DNA of 64,000 nucleotides, taken from contig NC_134397.1 in NCBI RefSeq assembly GCF_050003625.1, positions 66,872,669-66,936,668 of the forward strand, in the 5' to 3' direction. The position numbers and the translations under genes were made by a program. The stretch comes from Haematobia irritans (lineage: Eukaryota; Arthropoda; Insecta; Diptera; Muscidae). This document shows positions 1 through 10,028 of the stretch, piece after piece (position 1 is the first letter of the stretch; every line of letters starts with the position of its first letter). The notes under the pieces are model-generated. The model did not search any database. It saw only the letters and a program-made list of their open reading frames with translations, and had not been told where the DNA came from.

Positions 1-430
1 ATTTTCTGTATAAATAAAATTTTTATAAAATTTTCTATAGAAATAAAATTTTGACAAAATTTTCTATAGAAATAAAATTTTGTTAAAATTTTCTATAGAA
101 ATACATTTTTTACAAAATTTTCTATAGTACAAAAATTTTGACAAAATTTCCTATAGAAATAAAATTTTGACAAAATTTTCTATAGGCATAAAATTTTGAC
201 AAAATTTTCTATAGAGATAAAATTTTGTTAAAATTTTGTATAGAAATAAAATTTTGACAAAATTTTCTATAGAATTTAAATTTTTACAAAATTTTCTATA
301 GAAATAAAATGTTTACAAAATTTTCTATATAAATAAAATTTTGTTAAAATTTTCTATAGAAATACAATTTTTACAAAATATTCTATAGAAATAAAATTTT
401 GACAAAAATTTCTATAGAAATTAAATTTTC
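1..430 (-). repeat. 29-bp minisatellite array (TATAGAAA family)
   Basis: Tandem copies of a ~29-bp AT-rich unit (TTCTATAGAAATAAAATTTT then a GACAAAA-type spacer) run from the window start to about 430, with scattered substitutions and short indels. The same unit, often in the opposite orientation, recurs at 3.4, 5.5-7.3, 8.5, 13.5, 34.8-38.3, 45 and 50-53.8 kb. No coding potential is apparent. The array is cut by the window edge. Confidence 0.9.
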
Positions 431-566
431 TATAATATATAGTAAATAAATTGTTCTACATATTTATAAAATTTTGCAAAATTAGATTTCTTGTTTGGTG
501 GTTTTGTGGTAAAATTTTCTCAAAAATGTTGTAGATTATTTTTGATTATTTTCGGTTGCCAGTCGT

Positions 567-724
567 GTTCACATTACGGTTTAACCACTTAGAGAAGCTT
601 TGAAACACTGAGATGGTATATTCCACCCCTGAAAAGCTTTTTGGTGTTCTGTATAAATTAGAGTTGAACCCACGGCCTTATGTATGCAAAGTGGGTATGC
701 TACCATTGCACCACGGTGTCTCTA
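567..724 (-). repeat. Diverged tRNA-derived SINE fragment (head part)
   Basis: Aligns with the SINE at 1026-1370: the 'AACCACTTAGAGAAGCTTTG' body, the 'CTTTTTGGTGTTC' link and the tRNA-like head read on the minus strand (GGTTCAACTC-type B box; TGGTGCAATGG-type A box). It lacks the LINE-like 3' tail and is more diverged than the 1-kb copy, so it is an older, broken insertion. Confidence 0.7.
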
Positions 725-737
725 ACATTGTGCGCAT

Positions 738-781
738 TTCCTCGTGGAGGGCACATAAGATTCGGCCTTGCCGAATTATTT
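738..781 (+). repeat. Short DINE type A 3'-end fragment
   Basis: 'GTGGAGGGCACATAAGATTC' followed by 'GGCCTTGCCGAA' matches the stem-loop end found in complete type A DINE copies (for example 4003-4059). Only about 45 bp remain. Confidence 0.5.
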
Positions 782-1025
782 GTTATTATGTTATTATCCT
801 TTTTGGTTTCATCGTGTTTTGGGTTCACGCTCGTGGTTCCATGGTTTTCAGTAAGAATAATGTGGGGTGCTATGTAATCAAAGTCCTATTCTAGTTCTTT
901 GTTCTGTAGACTCAAAACTCTCAGAATGCCATTTATTTCAAACCTGTCGTCTAAACCAATAACTATCGTATCCCAGGTCGATTCCTCGCCATTTTGATGA
1001 GGGGGCCTTGATCCAGGCCCAACAT

Positions 1026-1370
1026 AGGTTAGGTTAGGTGGCAGCCCGATGTATCAGGCTCACTTAGACTATTCAGTCCATTGTGATACCATATTGGTGA
1101 ACTTCTCTCTTATCACTGAGTGCTGCCCGATTCCATGTTAAGCTCAGTGACAAGGGACCTCCTTTTTATAGCCGAGTCCGAACGGCGTTCCACATTGCAG
1201 TGAAACCACTTAGGGGGTCTTTGAAACCCTCAGAAATGTCACCAGCATTACTGAGGTGGGATAATCCACCGCTGAAAATCTTTTTGGTGTTTCGTCGAAG
1301 CAGGAATCGAACCCACGACCTTGTGTATGTAAGGCGGGCATGCTAACCATTGCACCACGGTGGCTTCCGT
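1026..1370 (-). mobile_element. tRNA-derived SINE, full-length, with 10-bp target duplication
   Basis: A 345-bp SINE lying on the minus strand. Its 5' head (right side here) is tRNA-like, with a TGGTGCAATGG A box and a consensus GGTTCGATTCC B box of an internal RNA polymerase III promoter. A ~200-bp body follows. The 3' tail (left) holds CGGGCTGCCAC and ends in CCTAA units. It is flanked by a perfect 10-bp direct repeat, GGCCCAACAT, at 1016-1025 and 1371-1380, as expected from LINE-mediated target-primed insertion. The tail matches the 3' ends of LINEs at 27245-27324 and 24326-24366. It has no protein-coding capacity, and I did not assign a parental tRNA isotype. Confidence 0.88.
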
Positions 1371-1499
1371 GGCCCAACATGGGAAATACCTCCTATTTAT
1401 TTATGCCCGCTCATTGTTCTATAGACCCAAAATGCCACTTGTCGTAAACCTTCAACAGCATGAGGATCCAAACAATCTCATGAGAAGATAAGAGAAACG

Positions 1500-2324
1500 T
1501 TGTACATTGCAAAAATATTTTCCTGAAGCCAAAGGTCTCTTTTCCTTAAAATATGAATACGTTGTTTGCTTAGCATAGAAAACGCATTTCTATGATATAA
1601 AATTGTTTCCTTGTCTATAAACTTTTCAATGAAGTCGGGTTTTCCGATAATTAGGTGATTTGACTTAAAATGGATATATTTACATGACTAACACTTTTGT
1701 TTAACTAAGGTCAACTTGGCTTTAATAATTGTGAAAAATAATTCTTTTCTTTAACCCTGGACAGTCATCCTTCGTCAAATTGACGACTCGTAATTTCATA
1801 TTCGATCTAAAATGCATTTTAGTCGATTGGGAAATAATAAATTTAAGTTATACTAATTCAACAATTTTATGAAATTTTGTTTTATACTAATTAAAAACAA
1901 ATTGAATAAGAAAATAAATTCAAATTTGGTTCACATATTTGCTCACAATGCAAATTATAGCGTCTCGAAATAAGCCGTAGTCAAAATGACGAAGGATGAC
2001 GTTAGTGTACAATAAATAAGGATGACTTTCCAGGGTTAAATTTCTTGTCTCTTTGCATCTAAAAATAACGTTATAAATCGGACATGTCTTTCAATGCTTT
2101 ATCTAAAAAGAATTTTTACTAGAAGCTTAGCATAAATTTTTCTCGAAATTGAAGTTGTTAGCACTTTTTTAAAAGGACTTCGATAGTATATGAGGAAAAA
2201 AGTCAGAAAACACGAATAAATTCAAATTTGCTTCCTAGTATTAAGTACGCAAAACGATTCCCAAAAATAATAAAAATGAACTACTCTATGGTTAATATGG
2301 TCATGATTTGGCGACAATGATTTT
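1500..2324 (-). repeat. CACTGAAAAA-family MITE copy, fragmentary
   Basis: Shares long stretches ('AAGTCGAATCACTTA', 'AAGCCAAGTTGACCTTAG', 'GCTTAGCATAGAA' variants) with copies at 7341-7915, 41922-42426, 45800-46470, 47250-47655 and 48553-49139. The best-bounded member (48553-49139) has CACTGAAAAA termini and TA target sites. This copy is interrupted by the TTAA-flanked MITE at 1755-2035. Bases 2240-2324 also match the smaller MITE at 5623-6112. Exact termini are not resolved. Confidence 0.55.
1755..2035. mobile_element. piggyBac-like MITE with TTAA target duplication
   Basis: A 281-bp insert bounded by TTAA at 1751-1754 and 2036-2039. Termini are inverted repeats: left CCCTGGACAGTCATCCTT, right (reverse complement) CCCTGGAAAGTCATCCTT. 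A further inner motif GTCATCCTTCGTCA recurs near the right side. The TTAA duplication plus CCC start is the signature of the piggyBac superfamily. There is no transposase, so it would be non-autonomous. Confidence 0.78.
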
Positions 2325-4059
2325 TATACCCTCCACCATAGGATGGGGGTATATTAACTTTGTCATTCCGTTTGTAACACATCGAAATATTGCTCTAAGA
2401 CCCCATAAAGTATATATATTCTGGGTCGTGGTGAAATTCTGAGTCGATCTAAGCATGTCCGTCCGTCCGTCCGTCCGTCCGTCTGTCCGGCTGTCCGGCT
2501 GTCCGTCCGTCTGTGGAAATCACGCTAACTTCCGAACGAAACAAGCTATCGACTTGAAACTTGGCACAAGTAGTTGTTATTGATGTAGGTCGGCTGGTAT
2601 TGAAAATGGGCCATATCGGACCACGTTTACGTATAGCCCCCATATAAACCGATCCCCAAATTTGGCTTGGGGAGCCTCCCGGAGCAGCAAAATTCATCCG
2701 ATCCGGTTGAAATTTGGTACGTGGTCTTAGTATACGGTCTCTAACAACCATGCAAAAATTGGTCCATATCGGTCCATAATTATATATAGCCCCCATATAA
2801 ACCGATCCCCAGATTTGACCTCCGGAGCCTCTGGGAGGGGCAAAATTCATCCGATCCGATTGAAATTTGGTACCTGATGTTAGTATATGGTCTCTAACAA
2901 GCATGCAAAAATTGGTCCATATCGGTCCATAATTATATATAGCCCCCATATAAACCGATCCCCAGATTTGACCTCCGGAGACTTGTGGAGGGGCAAAATT
3001 CATCCGATCCGGTTGAAATTTGGTACCTGATGTTAGTATACGGCCTCTAATAACCATGCAAAAATTGGTCCATATCGGTCCATAATTATATATAGCCCCC
3101 ATATAAACCGATCCCCAGATTTGACCTCCGGAGCCTCTTGGAAGAGCAAAATTCATCCGATCCAGTTGAAATTTGGTACATGGTGTTAGTATACAACCAT
3201 GCAAAAATTGGTCCATATCGGTCCATAATTATATATAGTTCCCATATAAACCGTCCCCAGATTTGACGTCCGGAACCTCTTGGAGGAGCAAAAGTCATCC
3301 GATACGGTTGAAATTTGGTACATTTTGTCAATATATGGCCTCTAACAGCCATGTAAAAATTGGTCCATATCGGTCTTTAGTTATATATAGCCGATGACTT
3401 ATTACACAAAAATTGGTCCATATCGCCAAAAATAATCTACCAAAACTTTATTTCCATAGAAAATTTTGTCAAATTTTATTACTATAGAAAGTCTTGTCAA
3501 AATTTCATTTCTATAGAAAGTTTTGTCAAAAGTTTATTTCTATACAAATGTTTGTCAAAATTTTATTTCTATAGAAATTTTTGTCAAAATTGTATTGCTA
3601 TAGAAAATTTTGTCAACATTTTACTTCCATAGAAAATTTTGTCAACATTTTATTTCTATAGAAAATTTTGTCAAGTTTTTATTTCTATAGAAAATTTTGT
3701 CAAATTTTTATTTCTATAGAAAATTTTGTCAAAATTTTAATTCTATAGAAAATTTTGTCAAGGTTTCATTTCTATAGAAAATTTTGTCAAAATTTTATTT
3801 CTATAGAAAATTTTGTCAAACTAGATTATATACGTATTTAATCGGCCTTTTTTTGTTTAATATATACCCCGTATGGGCTAACTTACAATTTAGAAGACAG
3901 TGTTAAAAAGTTTTACGATACCTTGCCATCGGCAAGTGTTATCGCAACCCAAGTAATTCGATTGTGGATGACAGCCTTTAGTAGAAGTTCCTACGCAATC
4001 CATGGTGGAGGGTACATAAGATTCGGCCTGGCCGAACTTACGGCCGTATATACTTGTTT
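2325..4059 (+). mobile_element. DINE-1/Helentron-like element, type A, essentially full-length
   Basis: The left end is TATACCCTCCACCATAGGAT. It is followed by the DINE-1-like core (CATAAAGTATATATATTCTG ... GAGTCGATCTAAGCATGTCC), a (GTCC)n microsatellite at 2457-2512, and about five ~153-bp subrepeats (copies near 2751, 2904, 3057, 3200 and 3352). A 29-bp minisatellite lies at 3425-3830. The right end holds the palindrome TTCGGCCTGGCCGAA and ACGGCCGT, then TATACTTGTTT. A 13-bp subterminal inverted repeat joins the ends: TACCCTCCACCAT near the left, ATGGTGGAGGGTA near the right. Known family features (DINE-1/INE-1 Helentrons) include subterminal inverted repeats, a microsatellite and no target duplication. 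No Rep/helicase is encoded, so it is non-autonomous. Confidence 0.85.
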
Positions 4060-5135
4060 CAGTTCAATTTTGCTTGTATGAGAGTGTGTAATTACGTGAA
4101 CTGCAGTTAAAACGAAAAACAGGTCATTAAATTTTAGTGTATTTATCAATGTTTTGTGGAAATCTCAATATGTGGAGTACAAATTAGTTTAATTTCTGCT
4201 AGTTCGAGTTAGTTCCTATAAAACAATTCACTGTTTCTCGGTGTATCTTACCAATTTTCGGATCTGCTCAGATCTAAGTAGATCGCTCAATTTTTACTCG
4301 AGTTGGCTTAATTTAAATAAATCGAACTTAAAATAATGACCCATATGGCCAAGTCGTTCCACTAAATCAAATTTCCTTTCCTTTCCTTCCCCATGAATGA
4401 AAAGAGGAATAGATTACATTTGGGGTCGCTGAATACGTATTATGGCTATTATAGGAATTTTCTGTGGGACACAAAAAACAAAAACAAAATCGATCCACCC
4501 CATTAACCAATACACCCATAGAAAATAAAGACAAAAATATATGCAAACAAATAGAAGGGGACGAGTGAAAACCTACGAATGGCCAAAACGAATAAAAAAG
4601 GACAACCAAAAGTATCAACGCAAATATAAACAAGCTATGAAAAGTTTTTTGTTCAACAATTAATGAAAAAAGAGAATTTTCTGGCCGAAAGAGATACAAC
4701 TTTCTCTCTCTCTCTCTCTTGGTCTCTATAAATGGAGAGCGAATAATAAAACCAGGAAAAACTTTCAAACTGTTGATATATCCATTTGAAGCTTTTTTTT
4801 ATCAAATAGCGGCCTATTATGTGTTTTCTTATTGTCATTGTATGTTATTCTGAGAGTATGCTGTAGTAAAGAGAGCATCCAGTCAGCATCAAGAGGTAAG
4901 AGCTATTGAGTACTTACCTTGTAGCTTCCTTCAATACAACACTACAGAGAAAAGCTTAATGAGAACATTTACTGGTAGCACATATGAAATTGAGATATAC
5001 ACATTATATTAACTGTCTGCCAATATGGTATGACAGTGTTACCACATATGATTAGATTTGGTAGCGAACATCTTGTATAAAATAAATTCTGCATAGTTGA
5101 TGCTTAGAAAATAAAGTGCTGATTTATTGTAGAAC
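4060..5135. other. Intergenic, no gene recognised
   Basis: AT-rich sequence without a supported gene. The longest open stretch (minus strand, 4367-4768) is low-complexity and has no recognisable domain. A (CT)n run lies at 4702-4721. Purine-rich and A-rich stretches could belong to an intron or spacer. Confidence 0.5.
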
Positions 5136-7340
5136 ACGGTTGCTACTCATGCCAACAATAATCTACCAAAATTTTAAAGACAATTTTACCAAAAATCAAC
5201 CAAATTTAAAAAAAAAAAAAATATTTTGAAAGAAAGGTTTTATTATTGTATTTTACATTTCAATACAATATATTTTAATCGCTCCTATTAGCTAAAATTT
5301 GTTTGGGTATATAAATATCCTTTGAATTGCAAAGGTGTCGAATTTTAAAGCTATACCGATTTTAGCTTGCACCAACAATACTAAGTTACTAGTTCTACAA
5401 AATGGGAGAACGTATTCACAATGGATTTTTGTACTATGATCTAACAGAAAAATTAAAATTTTTAAAGATATTGAATTAATAGAAAATTTTAACAATATTT
5501 TATTTTTATAGAAATTTTTATCAAAATTTAACTTCTATAGAAATTTTTGTTAAAATATTAGTTCTATAGAAAATTTTCTCAAAATTTTATTTCTATAGGA
5601 TTTTTTTTAAATTTTAATTCTACACCGAAAAAAAAGTGAACTGTTTTTTAGGAAGAATGAACTACCTCGCACGAAAATTTAACTAAATTTTATTCCACAT
5701 TTTGGGATTTCCACAAAGGGTTGTTAAAACCAGGAAATTTTAATGCCCTGTTGTACTTTTTAACTGCAGTTCACGAAATTACATCATGTCATAGAAGAAA
5801 AATTAACTAAAAGTAAAGAAGAAAATCATGTGCGCCAAATCATGACCATTTTAACCATACAATAGTTCATTCTTACTATTTGTGGGAATCGTCTTTTGCT
5901 TTAACTCATATTGAACTTATGTGTACGGTCATTGAACTTTATACTCACGTTTAGTTCATAAAATTTTTGAGACATACTTAAAAAAAGTAAGATTTCATTA
6001 AACTGTGGAAAATTTCGATAAAAAAATTAAATTTAACTACAAGCAAATAAATTGTTTCCAATAAAAATAAGTTAAATTTAGCGTTAGTTTAATTACGGAA
6101 ATTTTTTCTGTGTATACAAAGTTTTACCAAACTTTAACTTCTTTAGAAAATTTTGTAAAAATTTGTACTTTTATAGAAAATTTTACCAATTTGAAACTTC
6201 TTTAGAAACTTCTTTTGTCAAAATTTTTACTTTTATAGAAAATTTTGTCAAAATTTCTTTTTCTATTTCTATATTTTGTTCTGAACTTTTACTTCTATAG
6301 CAAATTATGTGAAAATTTTATTTCTATAAAAATTGTTCTCAAAACTCTATTTCTATAGAAAATTTTATGAAAATTTTTACTTCTATAATTTTAATCTATT
6401 ATTTCTATACGAAATTTTCTAAAAATTTTATTTCTATAGAAAATTTTTTCAAAATTTTATTTCTATAGAAAATTTTCTGAAAATTTTATTTCTAAGTAAA
6501 TTTTCTGAAAATTTTATTTCTACAGAAAATTTTTTAAAAATTTTATTTCTATAGAAAATTTTCTGAAAATTTTATTTCTATAGAAAATTTTCTCATAATT
6601 TTATTAAAAATTTCTACTTCTATTATTTCTATTCAAAATTTTTTGAAAAGTTTATTTCTATAGAAAATTTTTTCAAAATTTTATTTCTATAGAAAATTTT
6701 CTGAAAATTTTATTTCTGTAGAAAATTTTCTGAAAATTTTATTTCTATAGAAAATTTTCTCATAATTTTATTAAAAATTTATATTTTATTATGTCTATAC
6801 ACAACTTTTTGAAAATTTTATTTCTATAGAAAATTTTTTCAAAAATTTTATTTCTATAGAAAATTTTCTCATAATTTTATTAGAAAATTTTGTCAAAATT
6901 TTATTTCTAAGAAAATTTTGTCAAAATTTCATTTCTAAGAAAATTTTGACAAAATTTCATTTCTATAGAAAATTTTGTCAAAATTTCATTTCTATAGAAA
7001 ATTTTGTCAAAATTTCATTTCTATAGAAAATTTTGTCAAAATTGTATCTCTCTACAAAATTTTGTCAAATTTTCATTTCTATAGAAAATTTTGTCAAAAT
7101 TGTATTTCTTTAGAAAATTTTGTCAAAATTGTATTTTTATAGAAAATTTTGTCAAAATTTTATTTTTATAGAAAATTTTGTAAACATTTTATTTCTGTTG
7201 AAAATTTTGTAAAATTTTTATTTCTATAGTAAATTTTGTTACCATTTTATCTATATAGAAAATTTTGTCAAAATTTTATTTCTACAGAAAATTTTGTCAC
7301 CATTTTATCTCTATAGAAAATTTTGTCAAAATTCTATTCT
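5136..7340 (+). repeat. 29-bp minisatellite with flanking leader, interrupted by a MITE
   Basis: Starts with the leader seen beside other arrays (GTTGC.ACTC..GCCAA.AATAATCTACCAAAATTTT near 5136-5175). A diverged stretch follows, then the array proper at 5470-5620 and 6115-7340, with units TATAGAAAATTTTGTCAAAA plus TTTTATTTC. Spacer variants (CTGAAAA, CTCATAA) cluster at 6440-6860, which suggests local amplification of subtypes. The MITE at 5623-6112 splits the array. Confidence 0.85.
5623..6112. mobile_element. TA-flanked MITE (CAC.GAAAAAA termini) inside the array
   Basis: A 490-bp non-minisatellite block bounded by TA (5621-5622, 6113-6114). Ends are CACCGAAAAAAAAGTGAACT on the left and, reverse-complemented, CACAGAAAAAATTTCCG on the right. 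A related block interrupts another array at 35304-35821, and part of it recurs at 2240-2324 (motif ATGGTCATGATTTGGCG). It has no coding capacity. TA duplication would fit a Tc1/mariner-type MITE, but the family is unassigned. Confidence 0.6.
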
Positions 7341-7915
7341 GAGCCAAAGAAGCGATGAATTGAAGTGAGGATACTTTGAGGACACAATTCTCTTTTAAGC
7401 TGGAGGTTTGCGTTTTTGGTACTAGGAAACTCATGTGAATTTATTCGGTTTTTTTCTGATTTTTTTTCGCGTCATATCAAAGTCTTTAAAGAACGTATTA
7501 ACAAAAATGTATGCTTTGTTTCAAATAAAAATCGACTTTAAAATAAAGTGTTCAAAGAGATCTCTTGTTTTTGATCGCTTTTTAGCTTTGTAGTCAAGAT
7601 CATAACAAATTTAAAGCCATGTAGTCATAACAAATTTAAAGCCATGAAATCGTCTTTAAATTTGTTGACATTTTGTAATTTGACTACAAAACAAAAAAGT
7701 GATCAAATATAAGCGATGTCTTTCAACACTTTATTTTAATGTTATTTATTTAATTTTAAAGATTTTTCAGAATATTTCAAGCCAAGTTGATCATAGTCAA
7801 ACAAAAATTTCTTTCATGTAAAGATACTCATGTTTAAGTCGAATCACTTAAAAAACGACTTCATTGAAAAGTTTATCGAATTTTGACAATAATAAAAATT
7901 TGATAGGGAAAATTA
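7341..7915 (+). repeat. CACTGAAAAA-family MITE copy
   Basis: Same family as 48553-49139, in the same orientation: shared blocks include 'TCAAAGTC', 'ACAAGTTTTG/GGAGGTTTGCG' variants, 'AAAATAAAGTGTT', 'TTTAGCTTTGTAGTCAAGAT', 'AAGCCAAGTTGA' and 'AAGTCGAATCACTTA'. A local duplication of ~25 bp (CATAACAAATTTAAAGCCAT) occurs at about 7602-7646, with an inverted counterpart just downstream. Ends are not cleanly defined. Confidence 0.55.
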
Positions 7916-8215
7916 TTTCGGTTGTTCGTGGAACATATTGATCATGAGGGTGTAATTCTTTTTTTTCGCAGTTATATCTTTCATTACTGTAGTAGTTCAG
8001 AAGGAGTAGCCTGAGAACCATCGTTTACTACGCCAATGGTCATATAGAATAAAATATAGTCGATTTAGATATTTCCGTATATTTTGTTTTCACGGTACAG
8101 CTCGTAATATGACATTAAAACCAATTGAAATTTATTTTAGATCATGGAATTCTTATGTTTTGAGAAAGTTTCCTTAACTGTAATAATTTTTTGTGTATGT
8201 TACTTCAAAGAACTA

Positions 8216-10028
8216 AAACAAGTATATACGTTCGTAAGTTCGGCCAGGCCGAAGCTTATGTACCCTCCACCATGGATTGCGTAGAAACTTCTACTGAAGA
8301 CTGTTATCCACAATCGAATTACTTGGGTTGCGGTAACAATTGCCGATGGCAAGGTATCTTAAAACTTCCTAACACCGTCTTATAAATTACAAGGTAGTCC
8401 ATACGTAGTATATATTAAACTAAAAAAGGACGATTAAATACGTATATAATTAAGTTTACAATTTCTATAGAAATAAAATTTTGACAAAATAAAATTTTGT
8501 CAACATTTTCTATAGAAGTAAAATTTTGAAAAAATTTTCTATAGAAATAAAATTTGGGAAAAAATAGAAATAAAATTTTGACTAAATTTTCTATAGAAAT
8601 AAAATTTTGACAAAATTTTCTATTGTAATAACATTTTTACCAAATTTTCTAAAAAAATAAAATTTTTACAAAATTTTCTATAGAAATAAAATTTTGACAA
8701 AATTTTCTATAGAAATAACACTTTGACAATGTTTTTCATAAAAATAAATTTTTGGTAGATTATTTTTGACTCGAGTGGCAACCATAATTATGAACCGATA
8801 TGGACCAAATTTTTGTGTGATTGGGGATCGGCTATATATAACTATAGACCGATATGGACCAATTTTGGCATGGATATTAGCGGCCTTATACTAACACCAC
8901 GTTGCAAATTTCAACCTGATCGGATGAATTTTGCTCCTCCAAGAGGCTCCGGAGGACAAATCTGGGAATCGATTTATATGGGGGCTATATATAATTATAG
9001 ACCGATATGGACCAATTTTTGAATGGTCATTAGAGAACATATACCAACACTATGTACCAAATTTCAGCCGGATCGGATGAAATTTTCGTTTCTTAGCGGC
9101 TCCGCAAGCCAAATCGGGGGATCGGTTTATATGGGGGCTATATATAATTATGGACCGATGTGGACCAATTTTTGCATGGTCATTAGAGAACATATACCAA
9201 TACCGTGTACCAAATTTCAGCCGGATCGGATGAAATTTGCTTCTCTTAGAGGCTCCGCAAGCCAAATCGCGGGATCGGTTTATATGGGGCTATATGTAAT
9301 TATGAACCGATATGGACCAATTTTTGCATGGTTGTTAGAGACCATATACTAACACCATGTACCAAATTTCAGCCGGATCGGATGAAATTTGGTTCTCTTA
9401 GAGGCTCCGCAAACTAAATCGGGGGATCGGTTTATATGGGGGCTATATGTAATTATGAACCGATATAGACCAATTTTTGCATGGTTGTTAGAGACCATAT
9501 ACTCACACCATGTACCAAATTTCAGCCGGATCGGATGAAATTTGCTTCTCTAAGAGCGATCGCAAGCCAAATTTGGGGGTCCGTTTATATGGGGGCTATA
9601 CGTAAAAGTGGACTGATATGGACCAATTTTTGCATGGTTGTTAGATACCATATACTAACACCATGTACCAAATTTCAGCCGGATCGAATGAAATTTGCTT
9701 CTCTTAGAGCGATCGCAAGGAAAATTTGGGGGTCCGTTTATATGGTGGCTATACGTAAAAGTGAACCGATATGGCCCATTTGCAATACCATCCGACCTAC
9801 ATCAATAACAACTACTTGTGTCAAGTTTCAAGTCGATAGCTTGTTTCGTTCGGAAGTTAGCGTGATTTCAACAGACGGACGGACGGACGGACTGACATGC
9901 TCAGATCGACTCAGAATTTCAACACGATCCAGAATATATATACTTTATGGGGTCTTAGAGCAATATTTCGATGTGTTACAAACGGAATGACAAAGTTAAT
10001 ATACCCCCATCCTATGGTGGAGGGTATA
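8216..10028 (-). mobile_element. DINE-1/Helentron-like element, type A, full-length
   Basis: Minus-strand copy with the stem-loop end on the left (AAACAAGTATATACG, then TTCGGCCAGGCCGAA) and the TATACCC end on the right (...CCTATGGTGGAGGGTATA). Between them, in order: the 3' block, a 29-bp array at 8455-8770, the linker GACTCGAGTGGCAACC, six ~150-bp subrepeats, a conserved block (CGACCTACATCAATAACAAC ... GTTTCGTTCGGAAGTTAGCG), (GGAC)n at 9871-9890 and the 'TATATACTTTATGGGGTCTT' core. Long open frames within it are repeat-encoded. Confidence 0.87.

Noticed and set aside
1300..1370. Functional tRNA gene on the minus strand
   Set aside because: A and B boxes are present, but the cloverleaf is incomplete and the sequence is the head of a dispersed SINE with a target duplication.
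2449..3216. 255-codon minus-strand open frame
   Set aside because: It is made of 51-residue repeats encoded by the DINE subrepeat and continues into the (GTCC)n microsatellite. No known domain.
4367..4768. 133-codon minus-strand open frame
   Set aside because: Low complexity, includes a (CT)n run, and no domain or homologous motif is seen.
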